Under the pieces are notes generated by a model. It saw nothing but the letters and a program-made list of their open reading frames with translations. It searched no databases and had not been told where the DNA came from. Positions 1 through 11,600 of a stretch of DNA of 64,000 nt are shown piece after piece; positions within the stretch are counted from its first letter, which is position 1; each line of letters begins with the position of its first letter. Location: contig OZ022246.1 in the NCBI GenBank assembly GCA_963978895.1, forward strand, positions 25,694,859 through 25,758,858. The letters run 5' to 3'. Source of the DNA: Erpobdella octoculata. Taxonomy: Eukaryota > Annelida > Clitellata > Hirudinida > Erpobdellidae. The translations under genes and the position numbers were made by a program.

Positions 1-149
1 AGGCCAAAAATAAAAACAAAAATATAGAAAATAATTTGTTATCAACTACAAAATAAAGATCTCTATGAAATCAATCTAAGATTAGTTGTTTATTAGGTAC
101 TAAGTAAATATCTCCTTATAAACAACACTTTTATTTAAACATTATCAGA

Positions 150-1190
150 TTCTTTGATTAGATGTCCTTGATCCAAATCTTCCAAAATTTTGATTTTAAC
201 GTCGCATGCACTGCGTTATTGTGACACGGCAACATATAACTGTCCATGATTTAAAATAGGCTCTGGTAAATAACTGCCTACCGTATCTAATCTTTGATAT
301 TAATTTGTTTTAATTGCAAACGTCAGCTTAATTGCAAACTGTTTTTTTCTGAGAAGAAAAAAAATTTTGGCTTTGTTGGAGCTAAATAATTAACTCCTTC
401 AAAATGTCTGCAATAAATAAATTTAGTGTTAAATCCTTACCCATTCCATTGCATAGTCCTTGTTTAATGTTAAAGTGTATTCATTGTAATATTCTTAAGC
501 AGCCTATTTATATTTAAAGTTTATGTGGCAGCATTCTTAACGGAGCCTGTTCTTTGAGAAACTCAATAAGGTAATTCTGCATGTTTCATCATTTGAATCA
601 TCCATAGATTCTGTATTTAGATAAGTTACTTTGTTCGCATTCAATTATATTTTGATTGATTTTCATGAACTTCCGAGATTTTTGAACCTTATCGAGATGG
701 GATGGATAAGCGTTCAATATTTGAAATGGTTTTCTATCTTCAAAAATTTCAATAATTTAAATGACATATTTGACCGGTAATTCTAACCGGATTCATCTAC
801 GCAAATACAAGTAAACTATTATAACTTTTAGAATGAAGATGTTGGAAGTACTATAAATGTTGTAAAAGGAAGTATAAAAATTTGACTCCATTTTTTTTTT
901 TTTGAAAACAACGAGTAAGTTTTTTGTCAGATAGCTGTTCTGCTTTTGAAAGTGTTAGGCAATATTCTCAAATTATGTTCAATGGTCCGAAGTAATGTGA
1001 ACCGACGCAAAAAGTTATTGAAGTTGAAAATAATTTATATGTGTTTGACTCAGCGTTCCAAATTATTTGTTTTCACTAAATTACTTTTCATTTGTCTATT
1101 TTGTGTCTTAAAATGCCAAATTTCATTGAAATTGGTGCGATTCTATCAAAATCATAGTGAATTACAGATAGAATATGTTAATCAATTATA
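150..1190 (-). mobile_element. Decayed Helitron/PIF1-type helicase relic in intron 5 of gene A0
   Basis: The whole stretch left of the 1309 exon is intron 5 of A0. Read on the minus strand, roughly 330 down to 160 gives a broken frame containing [19 protein letters not shown], which matches the conserved C-terminal helicase block of Helitron and PIF1-like proteins (family pattern GxYLPEPxFxHGQLYVALSR). Just before it lie LCNGMG and a stretch resembling the preceding helicase segment. Around 905-1060 a remnant of a two-Cys zinc-knuckle region is present. Frameshifts and stops are frequent, so this is a fossil. Equivalent relics sit in the same intron of A1, A2 and A4, so the insertion predates duplication of the A genes. 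Confidence 0.7.
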
Positions 1191-1308
1191 AATAGTAGAT
1201 TAAGTGTCACAATCATTATTTTTATTTGAGAACAATACAAAACGTGTAACTTTATTTAGAAGTAAATAAAAAATTACTATTTAAATGAAAAAGTTAAAAA
1301 CTTCTTAC

Positions 1309-2638
1309 TTGTTTGTTAGGATTGATATACCTTGACAGATAATCATTGACAAAAACAGAATTGAGAACAAAATTTATCGAACTGTAGGATCGGGTGTCCA
1401 TACCCAATACGATACTGACTAAAGGACCTGAAAATTTAAAGTTTAATTGTGCCCGGCCACTACTATCTGCATAAAGAGAAAATGGTTGATTCCTGTACGA
1501 AGAAGAAGGATTTTGAACCAAATCTTCTAACACACAATTATTTGCTGAAAAATATTTGAAATTATTAATAGTGTGCTTTCCACATTTTAAATTTATTAAA
1601 ATCAAATAGTTTGAATTATATTAAAAATAATGTGAAAAAAACGTTATTTTGTTACAATAACAATAACAAAATGCTAGTAAAATCATCTAAGATAAAAATC
1701 TCAACTTATTTAAACATTGATAAAATTATTGTAAACTTACTTGTTGTAAAATCTGTAAAACAAATAAGAAATTAAAAAACCTTTTAATAAAACCATTTTG
1801 TTTTGTTTTTTTATACTGAAAGCTTTTTTGAATTTTTGAAAAATATAAAATAAGTTAATTTTAAATAAATGATAAAAAATAAATATTTTTCCATAGATAA
1901 ATGTATATTAAAAAAATAAATTAAATATTTTCAGTTTTCATACAACTAACAGTTTTGATTTGTAAATTTTACAAATAAGTAAAATCTTGAAAATAATGAA
2001 ATAAAGTTAGCTGAGCATGAAAATTATTCTGTTTTTAATACAGATAATAATTTTAAATAAAAAAAACTTACTTTGCAAACAAATAAAATAACAATCTGTT
2101 GAGCATGAAAAAGAATACCACATAGAATTGTAATATGAAATGCATGTCTTATTATCTGATGGCTGTCCAAATCCCCATTTCAAGTATTCCGCTTTTGTGT
2201 CTTAGATTATTAATTGTCAATCAAATTTTGAAATTGTAGTCATTACTTATTTTGTAACTCACTTGAATTTAACCAATAATAGCCATCGTTTTTATATCTT
2301 AAGTTAAGCCATATGGGATTATAATTGAAATTTCCCCACGTGGCAAGTGCTGCTTCAACAACATCTTGATATGATTGGTTATAAATTTCTACTAATATAA
2401 AATTATTTTCTTGACAATATAACTGAGCTTCAGTGAAATTTTTATACAGTGAAAGTCCTTTTGTAAACAAACAAATGTTGAGATTATTGTCGCAATATTG
2501 AAGAAATTTAGCGTTCGCCATGATCAGAGTTATCATTAGTACTATCCATTGATCTAAAAAAAATAATTTAACTTAAAACGTAAACAAAGTTGTGATGACT
2601 ATATTTTTTTCATACTTACAAATTAGATTTGTTTTCAT
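1309..2638 (-). CDS. Gene A0: CTLD receptor, 5' exons only (3' part off the window)
   Basis: Class A receptor whose first five exons are in the window: signal 2620-2638, CTLD first half 2263-2553, CTLD second half 2072-2200, a 12-nt microexon 1741-1752, and D-domain exon 1309-1544. The signal peptide reads MKTNLIYQWIVLMITLIMANA and the mature protein starts KFLQYCDNNLNICLF. The CTLD has the extra N-terminal Cys pair of long-form CTLDs, the WLNL-type core, and ends CYFICLQ. The usual EPN and WND calcium motifs are replaced by QPS and WYS. The D exon starts with a conserved Cys ([11 protein letters not shown]) and ends NPNKQ. Splice sites and phases match those of A1. The Thr-rich, EGF, IPT and TM exons are expected left of position 1. 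Confidence 0.8.
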
Positions 2639-3392
2639 TTTATTGTCTAATAAGCTGATGTTATTCTTAACACAAAGTTTTTCTGTTCACCTCAAAACAT
2701 TTTTTTAAAAGTTTTCTTATAACAACAAACATCAATTGCATACTAACCAATAATAGTATAATTATTTTATCAATATCTAAAGGAAACTAAAATTAAAAAA
2801 AAAACTAATGTTTCTGCCAAGTATAAATATAAATGAAAAACGGTGACTATATCTGTTAATAGTACTCACAGACTTGTTTTATTGAGAAAACAGCACAAAC
2901 CGCATCAATAAACAGCACAACAATATGTAGTTGTATTCATTGCTTGAAATATTAGTTTCTATTTATCTTCCTAATTTACATATGAAATCAACATCTTCCG
3001 TGTACACCATTGCATTATATTTAAAAAAATTGTTTTTTAATCAATTAAAAATCAATTGAGCCAACATCTTTTAAATTTTTCAAACAGCAAAAATAAAGCA
3101 AAAACATCTTTTTTGCGTATTAAAGTATTTACAAATGTTAATAAGTAGTGAATGTTGTTTGATTTGTGAAAAAACCTATACATTTATTTTGCTATTGATT
3201 CAGTTCTAAGTAGCACAATCAACACTATTGCACAGCACAATAATAGTTTCACTCATAGCTTGAAATATTGTTTATTTATTATCTGTACGTTTAACTTCCT
3301 TGTGCAACATTAAACGTATTGAATGTTAAACTTTTCAAAACACAAACCATTTAAAAATTTGTTTGTTTATCTAATTAAATAAATTAACTTAT
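2639..3392. other. 5' flank of A0, no gene seen
   Basis: AT-rich flank upstream of the A0 start codon. It aligns by eye with the flanks of A1 (from 15392), A2 (from 23857) and A4 (from 53618), including a recurring motif with AACTTCCTTGTGCAACATTA around 3294-3314. No open frame with domain content is visible on either strand. A promoter must lie here, but I cannot define a TATA box or start site. Confidence 0.5.
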
Positions 3393-4051
3393 GTGCGGAT
3401 CAAGGAGGAGCCAGTCCGTCCCTGCCCCCCCACATTTTGTCAATAAATTTTGGCCCCCCTCGTCGGAAACAAATTTAAAAATTAAAAAGCCTATAAAAAA
3501 GCAAACCATGACACACTTTCAAAATTAAATGTTTCTAAAAAAATTCATGCGTATTAAATTTTTTAGATTGCTACATAATCAAGCATTTTCTCGCGTCCAT
3601 ATCCAAAGTCTCCTATAAACTGTACGCAAAATATTAAAAAACAAAACAAAACATAACAACGGCTTGTGCAAGCCAAAATATAGGTATTTGAATAATGTTA
3701 AAGCAGGAACATCATTTCAGCAAAACCTTGGGGGGGGGGGGGGCAACATGTTGAAGGGGCTCAATTTTGTATTACAGTGCTATGTTTTTCTTGTCAAGAC
3801 AAAATAATGAGAGTTTCTTATAGCTGATGACAGAGAAGAGTAGTTGTAAGTATTTTTCCGATTTTGTTAAAAACTTCGTAGATATCTTTCCAAAAACATT
3901 TTTAAAAAATTAAGGGGCATCCATTCCCGCCAAATGACGCCCTATCCCCTCGAAATAGAACTTTTATTGCTCTTAAAACTTTACTAATATTTTTATTTTG
4001 CCTCAAACGTGGCCCCCCCCCTCCTCAAACGTTGGCTAGAACCGCCAATGA
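3393..4051. mobile_element. Non-autonomous DNA-transposon-like element, copy 1
   Basis: The left end carries GTGCGGATCAAGG and the right end GTTGGCTAGAACCGCCAATG, which form an imperfect inverted repeat (core GCGGATC / GATCCGC-like). Related copies at 24747-25334 and 54511-55143, and fragments at 41476-41830 and 15712-15790, occupy the spacer between the 5' flank of an A gene and the 3' flank of the C gene to its right, so the insertion predates duplication. No transposase frame is visible. This copy has a run of about 14 G near 3730 and several C-runs. I could not fix the target-site duplication, so the superfamily is open (hAT-like ends are one possibility). Confidence 0.5.
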
Positions 4052-4382
4052 AAATCTTTACATTAAATTTATTTATGATTGTTTTACTAGCACGGTCATT
4101 CTCAGTTGAATTGCATTCACAATTAATGTTGGACTTTATACTTATTTTAAATAAATTGATAGCTATAATAATGTTAAAGTAGTTTTATCATCATTATTAT
4201 TACCGTTATTGATCTTAACAATGTTTTATTGTGTTACTATTTATTATATATACAACAAAACAATAACAATTTCAAACATAGGAAATACAAATTTGTTATT
4301 TTATTATTCAACTCTTAGAAACATTTTTTCAGTACTTGCAAATTTGCAGTTACGTTGTTAGGCTAAAAAAAATTTGTTAAAA

Positions 4383-7343
4383 TTAAACACAGACAAAAAA
4401 CAGTTTATAAGAAAAACAACTGAAATATTTTTTAAGACGAATCAACAATATTATCCTACACTTTGACAATTTCCTGATATTGATTTTCATCTGATTTAGC
4501 TTCACCGAGAGCATTGTAATGTTGATTTGCATCTTCGTCTGAAAGTGAATACAAAGTTTTACGTTTTGATGTTTCGATTGTAGCCACGTTGAGTGAGTTT
4601 TTTGTTTTGTTGAATCAATTGTAGGAACATTTTCATGTGAAATTCTTTTGTGATGATTAGTTGAATAATTTGCTTCAATTACTGATTCTTCTTTACAGTG
4701 TTTAAGTTTGTTTCTTAAACAATAAAATTTGATAAATTTGATCAAATATTTATTTTTTTATAAACATAATATAAAGTTTGTTTTACTTTTTTTTCATTTT
4801 AACAAAATGAAATATTAATATTCCAAAGGCAATCAGAACTAGCATTAGAATTGTGAGACAGACACCAAGCCCAATTTTTAGATCTTCGTTTTGTTTTGAA
4901 TTGAAATAAAACATTGAACTGCTTCCATCTTTAATAAAAATTAATGAAAGAATTTTCAATTTGATGATTAAAAACATTTTTAATGACATTTTCGTTCAGA
5001 TTTTAGTAACAAAACATAAAAATTAAAAATTAAAACTTAATAATAATGATGAATTTATATAGCGCCAGATAAGTCAGAGGCGCTTACGAAGGTTCCTTTG
5101 GATCGGAAACTTCGAAGAACACGCTATTTTCATAGACATGAGAAAGCAATGCGAGTGAACTCCTTGCCTAAGGGAGTTACGCTGGTGACGCAGGTGAGGC
5201 TTGAACTGCCGACCTAACGATCAACAGGCGAGCGCTCTACCGCTCTGCCACCAGCCTCTTAATTAGTTTTTCAAAAACAAAAAAATTATATTACAATCTA
5301 TTTAAATTTTCTTTGAAATAAGTGTTTTTTATTAAAATTTTGTTTAATTTATTTACTTCTACTTATTTCTGTAGATTTAATAAGTCTCTTTGTATTTTGT
5401 TATTCTAGTGTAGTTGATGTAATTGCTTAATAAAATTGTTTTAATATTATTCTCATGAAAAATAAAACAGAAAACTTATTTTCAATGACCATTAAAAAAT
5501 ACAACATTACCTGGATTTGTTGCTGTTGTTGTTGTAAACGTTGTTGTTGTTTCCATAGTTGTTGGTAGCGTTGCTGGTAATAAATTAATTGTGAACAACA
5601 AAAAGTTATAATAAAAAAGATCTTACAGCAATGATTTTCATAAAGTGCTTTATTTAAAAAAAAACCTACTCTTTTGAAAAAAACACAAACTTATTTTATT
5701 TATTTTATTCATTTTAAACTATGATACAATCAGCACAATCACTTGTGTTTTTTTTTTAAATCTAGGCTATACGATTATAGAATAATTAAATAACACCCAC
5801 GCTAAAATCTACTTAATAATCATCAGGTAGTTTCCGCACACATACACATACTCATTTATGCAATTTTATCTATTGTTTTTACAACAACCAATTTTTGTTT
5901 TTGTGCGTACTTGCGAATGAGTTCGCATCAAATAAATTATTTTATTTAAAGTTATTGGGATCGGATAAAAATTGCGCACAATTGTGCGATTTTAGCATAA
6001 TGCGCACAATCACGCATCAAAAGCAGGATTTTAATTAATAGATACATTAAGTCACAAATGATGTATTTATTACATTTAAATATGTTTACCTGCATATTTG
6101 TAAATAATAACTTTTGAAGATATTTTTGTTAACTTTATAGAATTAATTAATTTTTTAAATACAAAAAAAATCCTTAGAGTTTCTTCTATTAAATACTTTT
6201 TGCGTGGATTTATTGAAAAAAGTGTTTCTACAAACGAAACAACTTTGAAAATTAAACAAATTATCATGAATTATTTAATTTGACTATTTTGAGTAAATGT
6301 TAAGAAAAATTTAATTAAATGAAAATGATATGACGTATTTGATTGTTAATTCAAAACATTCAATTAGTTAATTAAATAAAGCAACAAATTTATTATTAAT
6401 GAAAAGTTTTTTTATTGTATTTTAAAACTGTATTTAACTAATAATGATAATAACAAAAACTTTACTTGTGACTGTCTCTGTTGTTGTTGCAAGATTGAGA
6501 ACTGAAAAATAAAAGTAATATTTAAATAATGTTATTGAAGTGACAATTTAAAGGTGATTTGTGACGTTTTTTTAAAAAGTGCTCAATTGTGTTTAAAATA
6601 ACAAATTTCACCGTTTCTGTCAGGCTATTTTTCTAATTTTAAAATTTTGTTATCAACTCAATATTAGAAATGTTACGTTCAATAGTTTTTTTTTACAATT
6701 AGAACAAAGAAAATAGTGTTTAATTTGGAAATTGAAATGTTAAAACAGACATTTTAAGCAGATGAATGGATGGTAACCGGTACAGGCACCAGAAGCAATC
6801 CATTTATTATTAACAATGAAAGAACATGCCCCATTAAATGCAGCATTTCCACCTTCCCAATTAAAGTAATCTAATTTTTTGCCTGGTTTGTTTTTCAAGT
6901 TTGAAAAAAATCACCAATAGCGATTAATTTACGAACCCGATGTCAACCAATAAAAACCATCATCTTTGTATCCTAAATTCAACCAGTTGTAAGCTGTTTT
7001 AAAAGCTCCCCACTGCTCAAATGCTCCTTCAACAACATTCTGATATCCCTGGTCGTAAATTTCCAATAAAATGGAGTTGTTGTTTTGACATATTTGTTGA
7101 GCATTGGTTAAATTTGTCGATATTGCGTATTCTTTAGAATACAAGCAAATACTGAGGTTGTCGTCACAGTAGTCGAAAGCAGTTATGATATTTACAGTCA
7201 TCATTAGAAATATCCACAAATCTAAAAAAAAGTATGTTTTTAATATATTAGATATTTTGATAATTAATTTTTTATAACTAATTAAAATATTTTTTTTCAA
7301 ACTTACATAAACGTTCAGTTTTTATTTTGCTAGAAATTAACAT
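4383..7343 (-). pseudogene. Gene C1: class C CTLD receptor with nonsense and frameshift damage
   Basis: Nine exons align with the intact C4: 7307-7343, 6937-7221, 6751-6882, 6466-6501, 6090-6110, 5511-5573, 5357-5404, 4787-4928, 4383-4713. The C4-equivalent start codon is ATA here; an in-frame ATG at 7341-7343 gives a plausible signal peptide ending NIITA before FDYCDDNLSICLY. The CTLD exons are open and end HPFICLK. The juxtamembrane exon 5357-5404 has TAA (5400-5402) where C3 and C4 have GAA, stopping the protein before the TM. Skipping that 48-nt exon would restore frame. The TM exon is intact (IGLGVCLTILMLVLIAFGI). The tail exon lacks about 31 nt relative to C3, so it shifts frame after THST and loses the tyrosine motifs. 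Either a pseudogene or a secreted lectin. Confidence 0.65.
5041..5259 (-). mobile_element. tRNA-derived SINE
   Basis: On the minus strand the element starts with a tRNA-like head, GGCTGGTGGCAGAGCGGTAG, which has an A-box-like segment, followed by GGTCGGCAGTTCAAGCC, a near B-box. A tRNA-unrelated body follows and the tail ends in GGCGCTATATAAATTCATCA. The last 75 bases of the body and tail are nearly identical to the SINE at 45947-46221, whose tRNA head is different. It lies in the C1 intron between the TM exon and the juxtamembrane exon. There is no intact cloverleaf, so it is not a tRNA gene. Confidence 0.75.
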
Positions 7344-8604
7344 TATTCTAAATAACTATTTTACTATTTGCTGCAAATTAATTTTTATTTCTTTTCTGAA
7401 TCAATATTGCTTGTTTTTTAATTAAAGATCTTCATGAATTCAGGCACATTTTTAAAACAAACTGTTTGTGAACATCTGCGTAAATAGTTGTTAATAAATG
7501 TGAATAAAAGTAACTTTTTATTTATTCTCTTTGCAAGACTCGCAATCTTGCTAGCGCTGATTTTGGTTCAAGTAGCTCAAACAAACTGAAACGCTTATCA
7601 GCTGAACAATAGAAGCATTTTATATCTGAAATATTGGTTCCTGTTTATTGAAATTTCTATGTAGTCTACTTCCTTGTACCACATTAAATATTATGAAACA
7701 CAAACAGATTTAAAACGTGTTTGCTTATTAAAAATATTAATAGTTGCGTTCAGTAATGTAATTGTTTAATAAAAGCAAAACTAACGTAATTGTTCTTTTT
7801 ATTTATTTGCCGCAATATTGTTTCCTCTTGTCTATAAAACCATCAGATTTTAAATTGCTGTTTTTTTAAATTGAAAAATTGTAACTGAATAATTTGATTA
7901 TTGACAATGTAGCAATAATTTTAATAACATTTTGTAAAATGTTATAATTTAGAAACCGGCTTAAAATATATCAACAAATTTATTGGCTAAATTAAGTTAT
8001 CTGAAATAATGAAAAAGGTTTTCATGATTGAAGAATATTAGATTTAAAAATTTATGTTTTTCTGTTGCTGTAGTAGAACAGTTTTTTTAATATCACTAAT
8101 AAGTTTTTGACAATGTACAACAGTGACATAAGTTACGACCAAAAAACTTATAGTTTCTATTTTTTTCACTTGCAAGACCAATTTACAGAACAATTAGAAA
8201 CAGTCGTTTTAGGCGTTTACCATACCAAAACAGATGAAAAAAAAAACAAGATTGACTTCACCCAAAACGTTGACGGTGGTGTTTGAAGTGAAACCTATAA
8301 ACGATTTTCTTAAAAAGGTCAATGACTGGAAAGTTTTGACTCCAATGACTTTACTGGACGCTACCTTACTGTTTCACCATTAGCGTAGTCTAGAAAACAA
8401 ACATCGATAAAATCAATGTTCAAACAGTTTCTTAAGTAAAATAAAAATACACGTTTTTTTCAATCCGTTAGCATTTATTGTTTTTTAATTACTGAACAAA
8501 GGTCTAGTGAGTTAAGCGTTAAACGATGCAAAGTTTTTTTCCATGATAACATTCTAAAACCGTTTAGTTTACCAGGTTGCAAATTATGAAATTAAAGTTC
8601 TTAT
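7344..8604. other. C1 5' flank and A1 3' flank, no gene seen
   Basis: Intergenic spacer joining the C1 promoter side to the A1 3' side. The C-flank motif with GCAAGACTCGCAATCTTG near 7533 recurs upstream of C3 (27443) and, slightly altered, C4 (45282). The A1 side contains the paralogous tRNA-like repeat at 8335-8400 and a polyadenylation-type AT-rich stretch. No coding frame with domain content is visible. Confidence 0.5.
8335..8400 (-). repeat. tRNA-head-like (old SINE) segment in A1 3' flank
   Basis: On the minus strand this reads like a worn tRNA head: CTAATGGTGAAACAGTAAGG is followed about 25 bases later by a GGAGTCAAAAC B-box-like stretch. The same segment recurs about 200-300 bases 3' of the coding end in A2 (18530-18600), A3 (34838-34905, best preserved, with TAATGGTATAGCGGTAAGG) and A4 (46375-46450). 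The insertion was therefore inherited with the duplicated unit. Confidence 0.45.
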
Positions 8605-11600
8605 TTAAAAATTGGTTGAAGTTTCTTTGCAATCCGGCAATGACTGTTTCAACGTCAGTGTTGGTTTTTTATTGTCAAGTTTCTGTGACTGACTGTTCTC
8701 AAATGTTCTTGAATAGTTTCTTCTGTTTCCTTCAGATGTAAAATTGTTGAGCTCCCAAAAACCGTCATAAACGTTATCGTAAGGATAAAATGTGTTTCTG
8801 TTTCCTTCAAAATTTTCATAGTCATTTTCGTCATTTGTTGTCAGTGGTATTTCAGTAGTGCAACCTGAAAATATGGTTTCAACTTGCACGGGGTAATCCT
8901 CAGCTCTAAGTGAAACACTGTAATTGCTTATTTTATTGGCAACCGGGAAACTTGGCTGACCAGTTGATGGAAGTTGATCATCCTCTTTAAGTTTTGTAGC
9001 ACCCACTCTGACATAACCCGTAGAATCAGGCACAATTGGATCATCGTTTTTTGAATTAGCTTTCTTTTTAATGAAATAGGTAGAAATAAATACAATGACA
9101 CCCACTAGGACGACACCTCCAACACATAAACCAATTATGAGACCAAGATTGCTTGATTCAGGGTATTCCACACAAAAAGCAAACTGAGGTTTAGAATTGG
9201 ATATGTAAATCTGGATAAGCAAAAATATGGTATTATTTGTATCGTGCTTCAAAAATGTTAGATATGAGTTCATACATTTTCGGATGTTTTTTTAATTACC
9301 AGATTATTAATTATGAAAACATCGGAAAAAAGAAAAATTGTTTAATAAGTTTAAAAAAAGTATGATTGAGAAATTAAAATAACAATGGGTAAAAAAAATA
9401 AAAATGTGTGTTGAAAGAAATAAAAGTTGTTGATAAAATATAAACATAATTGGTAATAGTAATACTTGCTGAGAAAATGAGTTTAAATATAAGTTTTAAC
9501 AACGAGGATTATAGAACTATCACTACCAGTTGTAATAGTTGTAGTAATTTCTAATTTATTAAGGTTACAGTATATTCTAATTTCTAATTTAAAAATTATT
9601 GAAAAAAAACATACAAGAACAGGGATGGCTCTTGCTGTTCCACAGGTAATGTTGGCTATTTCCCTTTTTGGTTCCTTTGACGGAGGCAAGCAGTCTACTT
9701 GATTGATTGACACGGCGATAACAGTGCAGTTTTCTTGACCAATTATTATTCTGTAGTCATTAATACCAACTCCCACATCCATTTTGTCACCCTGAATAAT
9801 TTAAGTAATTCATTCATATATTAATACAGAAAATATCAGCTTTAATGAATGACTAGTTTTATGCTTATCCAACCAACTGTTTTCAACAGGTTCCTATATT
9901 ATATTTTTTGTTTTTTTAAGCTAAAATAGCAGTTTAGTAACAACATATGAGCTTAGTCATTCTATATAAACTTACTTTTATTTTCAATGACTCGTTTTTA
10001 GATGGATCTATTTTGTGAACCTCATTAGATGATCTTATTAGCGGTGGATCAAACTTTGGAGCAAACTTTATTGGAAGGCTTTTGTTAACATTTTCACTGT
10101 ATTTGTCATAATTGTCCATTAATATGGAAATAGCAAAATCTTTTGTTGAACTTGTTGAATTAATCCACGATGCGTCCATTGGAATGTTAAGATCTGGCAT
10201 TGGACACTTTAAGGCAATTGGGTTTGGAGCAACGCACAACTGAACAAAAAGTTTCAATTTTTTTTACTTTCGAAACGTTAATATGAGTTTGATATAAAAA
10301 ATTATAATAGCTTAAAAAACAACTTTCCTGTTTTTTAAAACAAAATCGTAAAAATATTATCTTACACTTATTCCAAAACGGCTGAATATTTTTTCTCCTT
10401 TTTCGGTTACGATGAGACTTGCATTCAAGAGTGGTTTACTGATGGAATCCATTCCTGTTCCATTAATCTGTAACTCAGCTCCTCCGTTTGATCTGTTGAA
10501 AAAAAGAACAACTTTATTAATTAAATATTACTGCTGCATTTTTTCAACTTAATTTTAAACAATAACTTTCTGCATTAAGTGATTATTTTTACAAATTAAT
10601 TTTTGGTATTGAGAAATAAAATAGTTGAAAAATTGAAATGTTTACTAAAATAAAACCGTACGTTAGTAGAGGATTTTTTGGAGTAATATCAGAAATGCTT
10701 GGATTTGGTGCAAAAGAAAACGACAGATCTTTGTTAACTTCTCCACCAGAAAATTCAATTACGATGTTATAAATTCTACCAGCGTAAGAATTGTTGTTTC
10801 CGGGAGCACCAGGAGATAGAACGGTCAAATTGTTTGGACTCAATGGACTTGAGTACAAAATTAGAATACATTAAATCAAAATAAAATTAAATGTTTTTCA
10901 ATTATTAAATTGAATTTTAAAATGTTTTACCACAAAGTAAATCTTTTTTATAGCATTTTATTAGTTGGTATTTTCAATTTCCCAGACAAATTATAACTAA
11001 AACTTTAATAAAAAATAAAGTTTTCTCCTACTTTACTGCTTTCATTCGGCCTCTGAGTGTGGTTTCATTATTATCCTCGGGTTTGAAAGTAACTGACAGA
11101 ATAGGAAACAGATCAAAATGCAGGCCAGTAATTACAAGTTCACCACCACCTGCCAAAAGTCCCACTTTCTTAGATATGCCTGAAACAGTAGGTTTGATAC
11201 CGGGCATGCTAGGCTCTGTATGAAAAGCAAAAAAACGGTTCAAGAAAATATAAAAGCTCTGATTATTTTTAGATTTAATTCACTTCATAATTGGTTAGTT
11301 TTTAACAATATTGGTTATAGCGTTGTTGATGAAAATGTCAAGAGAAGTAATTATAAAGTTGTTATTAATTGTTTATTGTGTAACAAAGCAAATCACGACA
11401 TTTACCACGCTTACATAACTTTTTATTTTTTTTTAAAACACATTAATTAAAACCCTTAACGATTATTATTGACAACATTGTTAAGATATCACTGTTTTTT
11501 TGTAGTAAAGTAATGGTGATGACAAAATTATTGTTTCAGCTTACTTTTGGTTGTACAGTTAATACCGAAATAATCTCCATTGCATTCACATTTGTAACTT

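Noticed and set aside
946..1191. 81-residue plus-strand frame in A0 intron 5
   Set aside because: It is antisense to the helicase relic and has no counterpart kept open in A1, A2 or A4.
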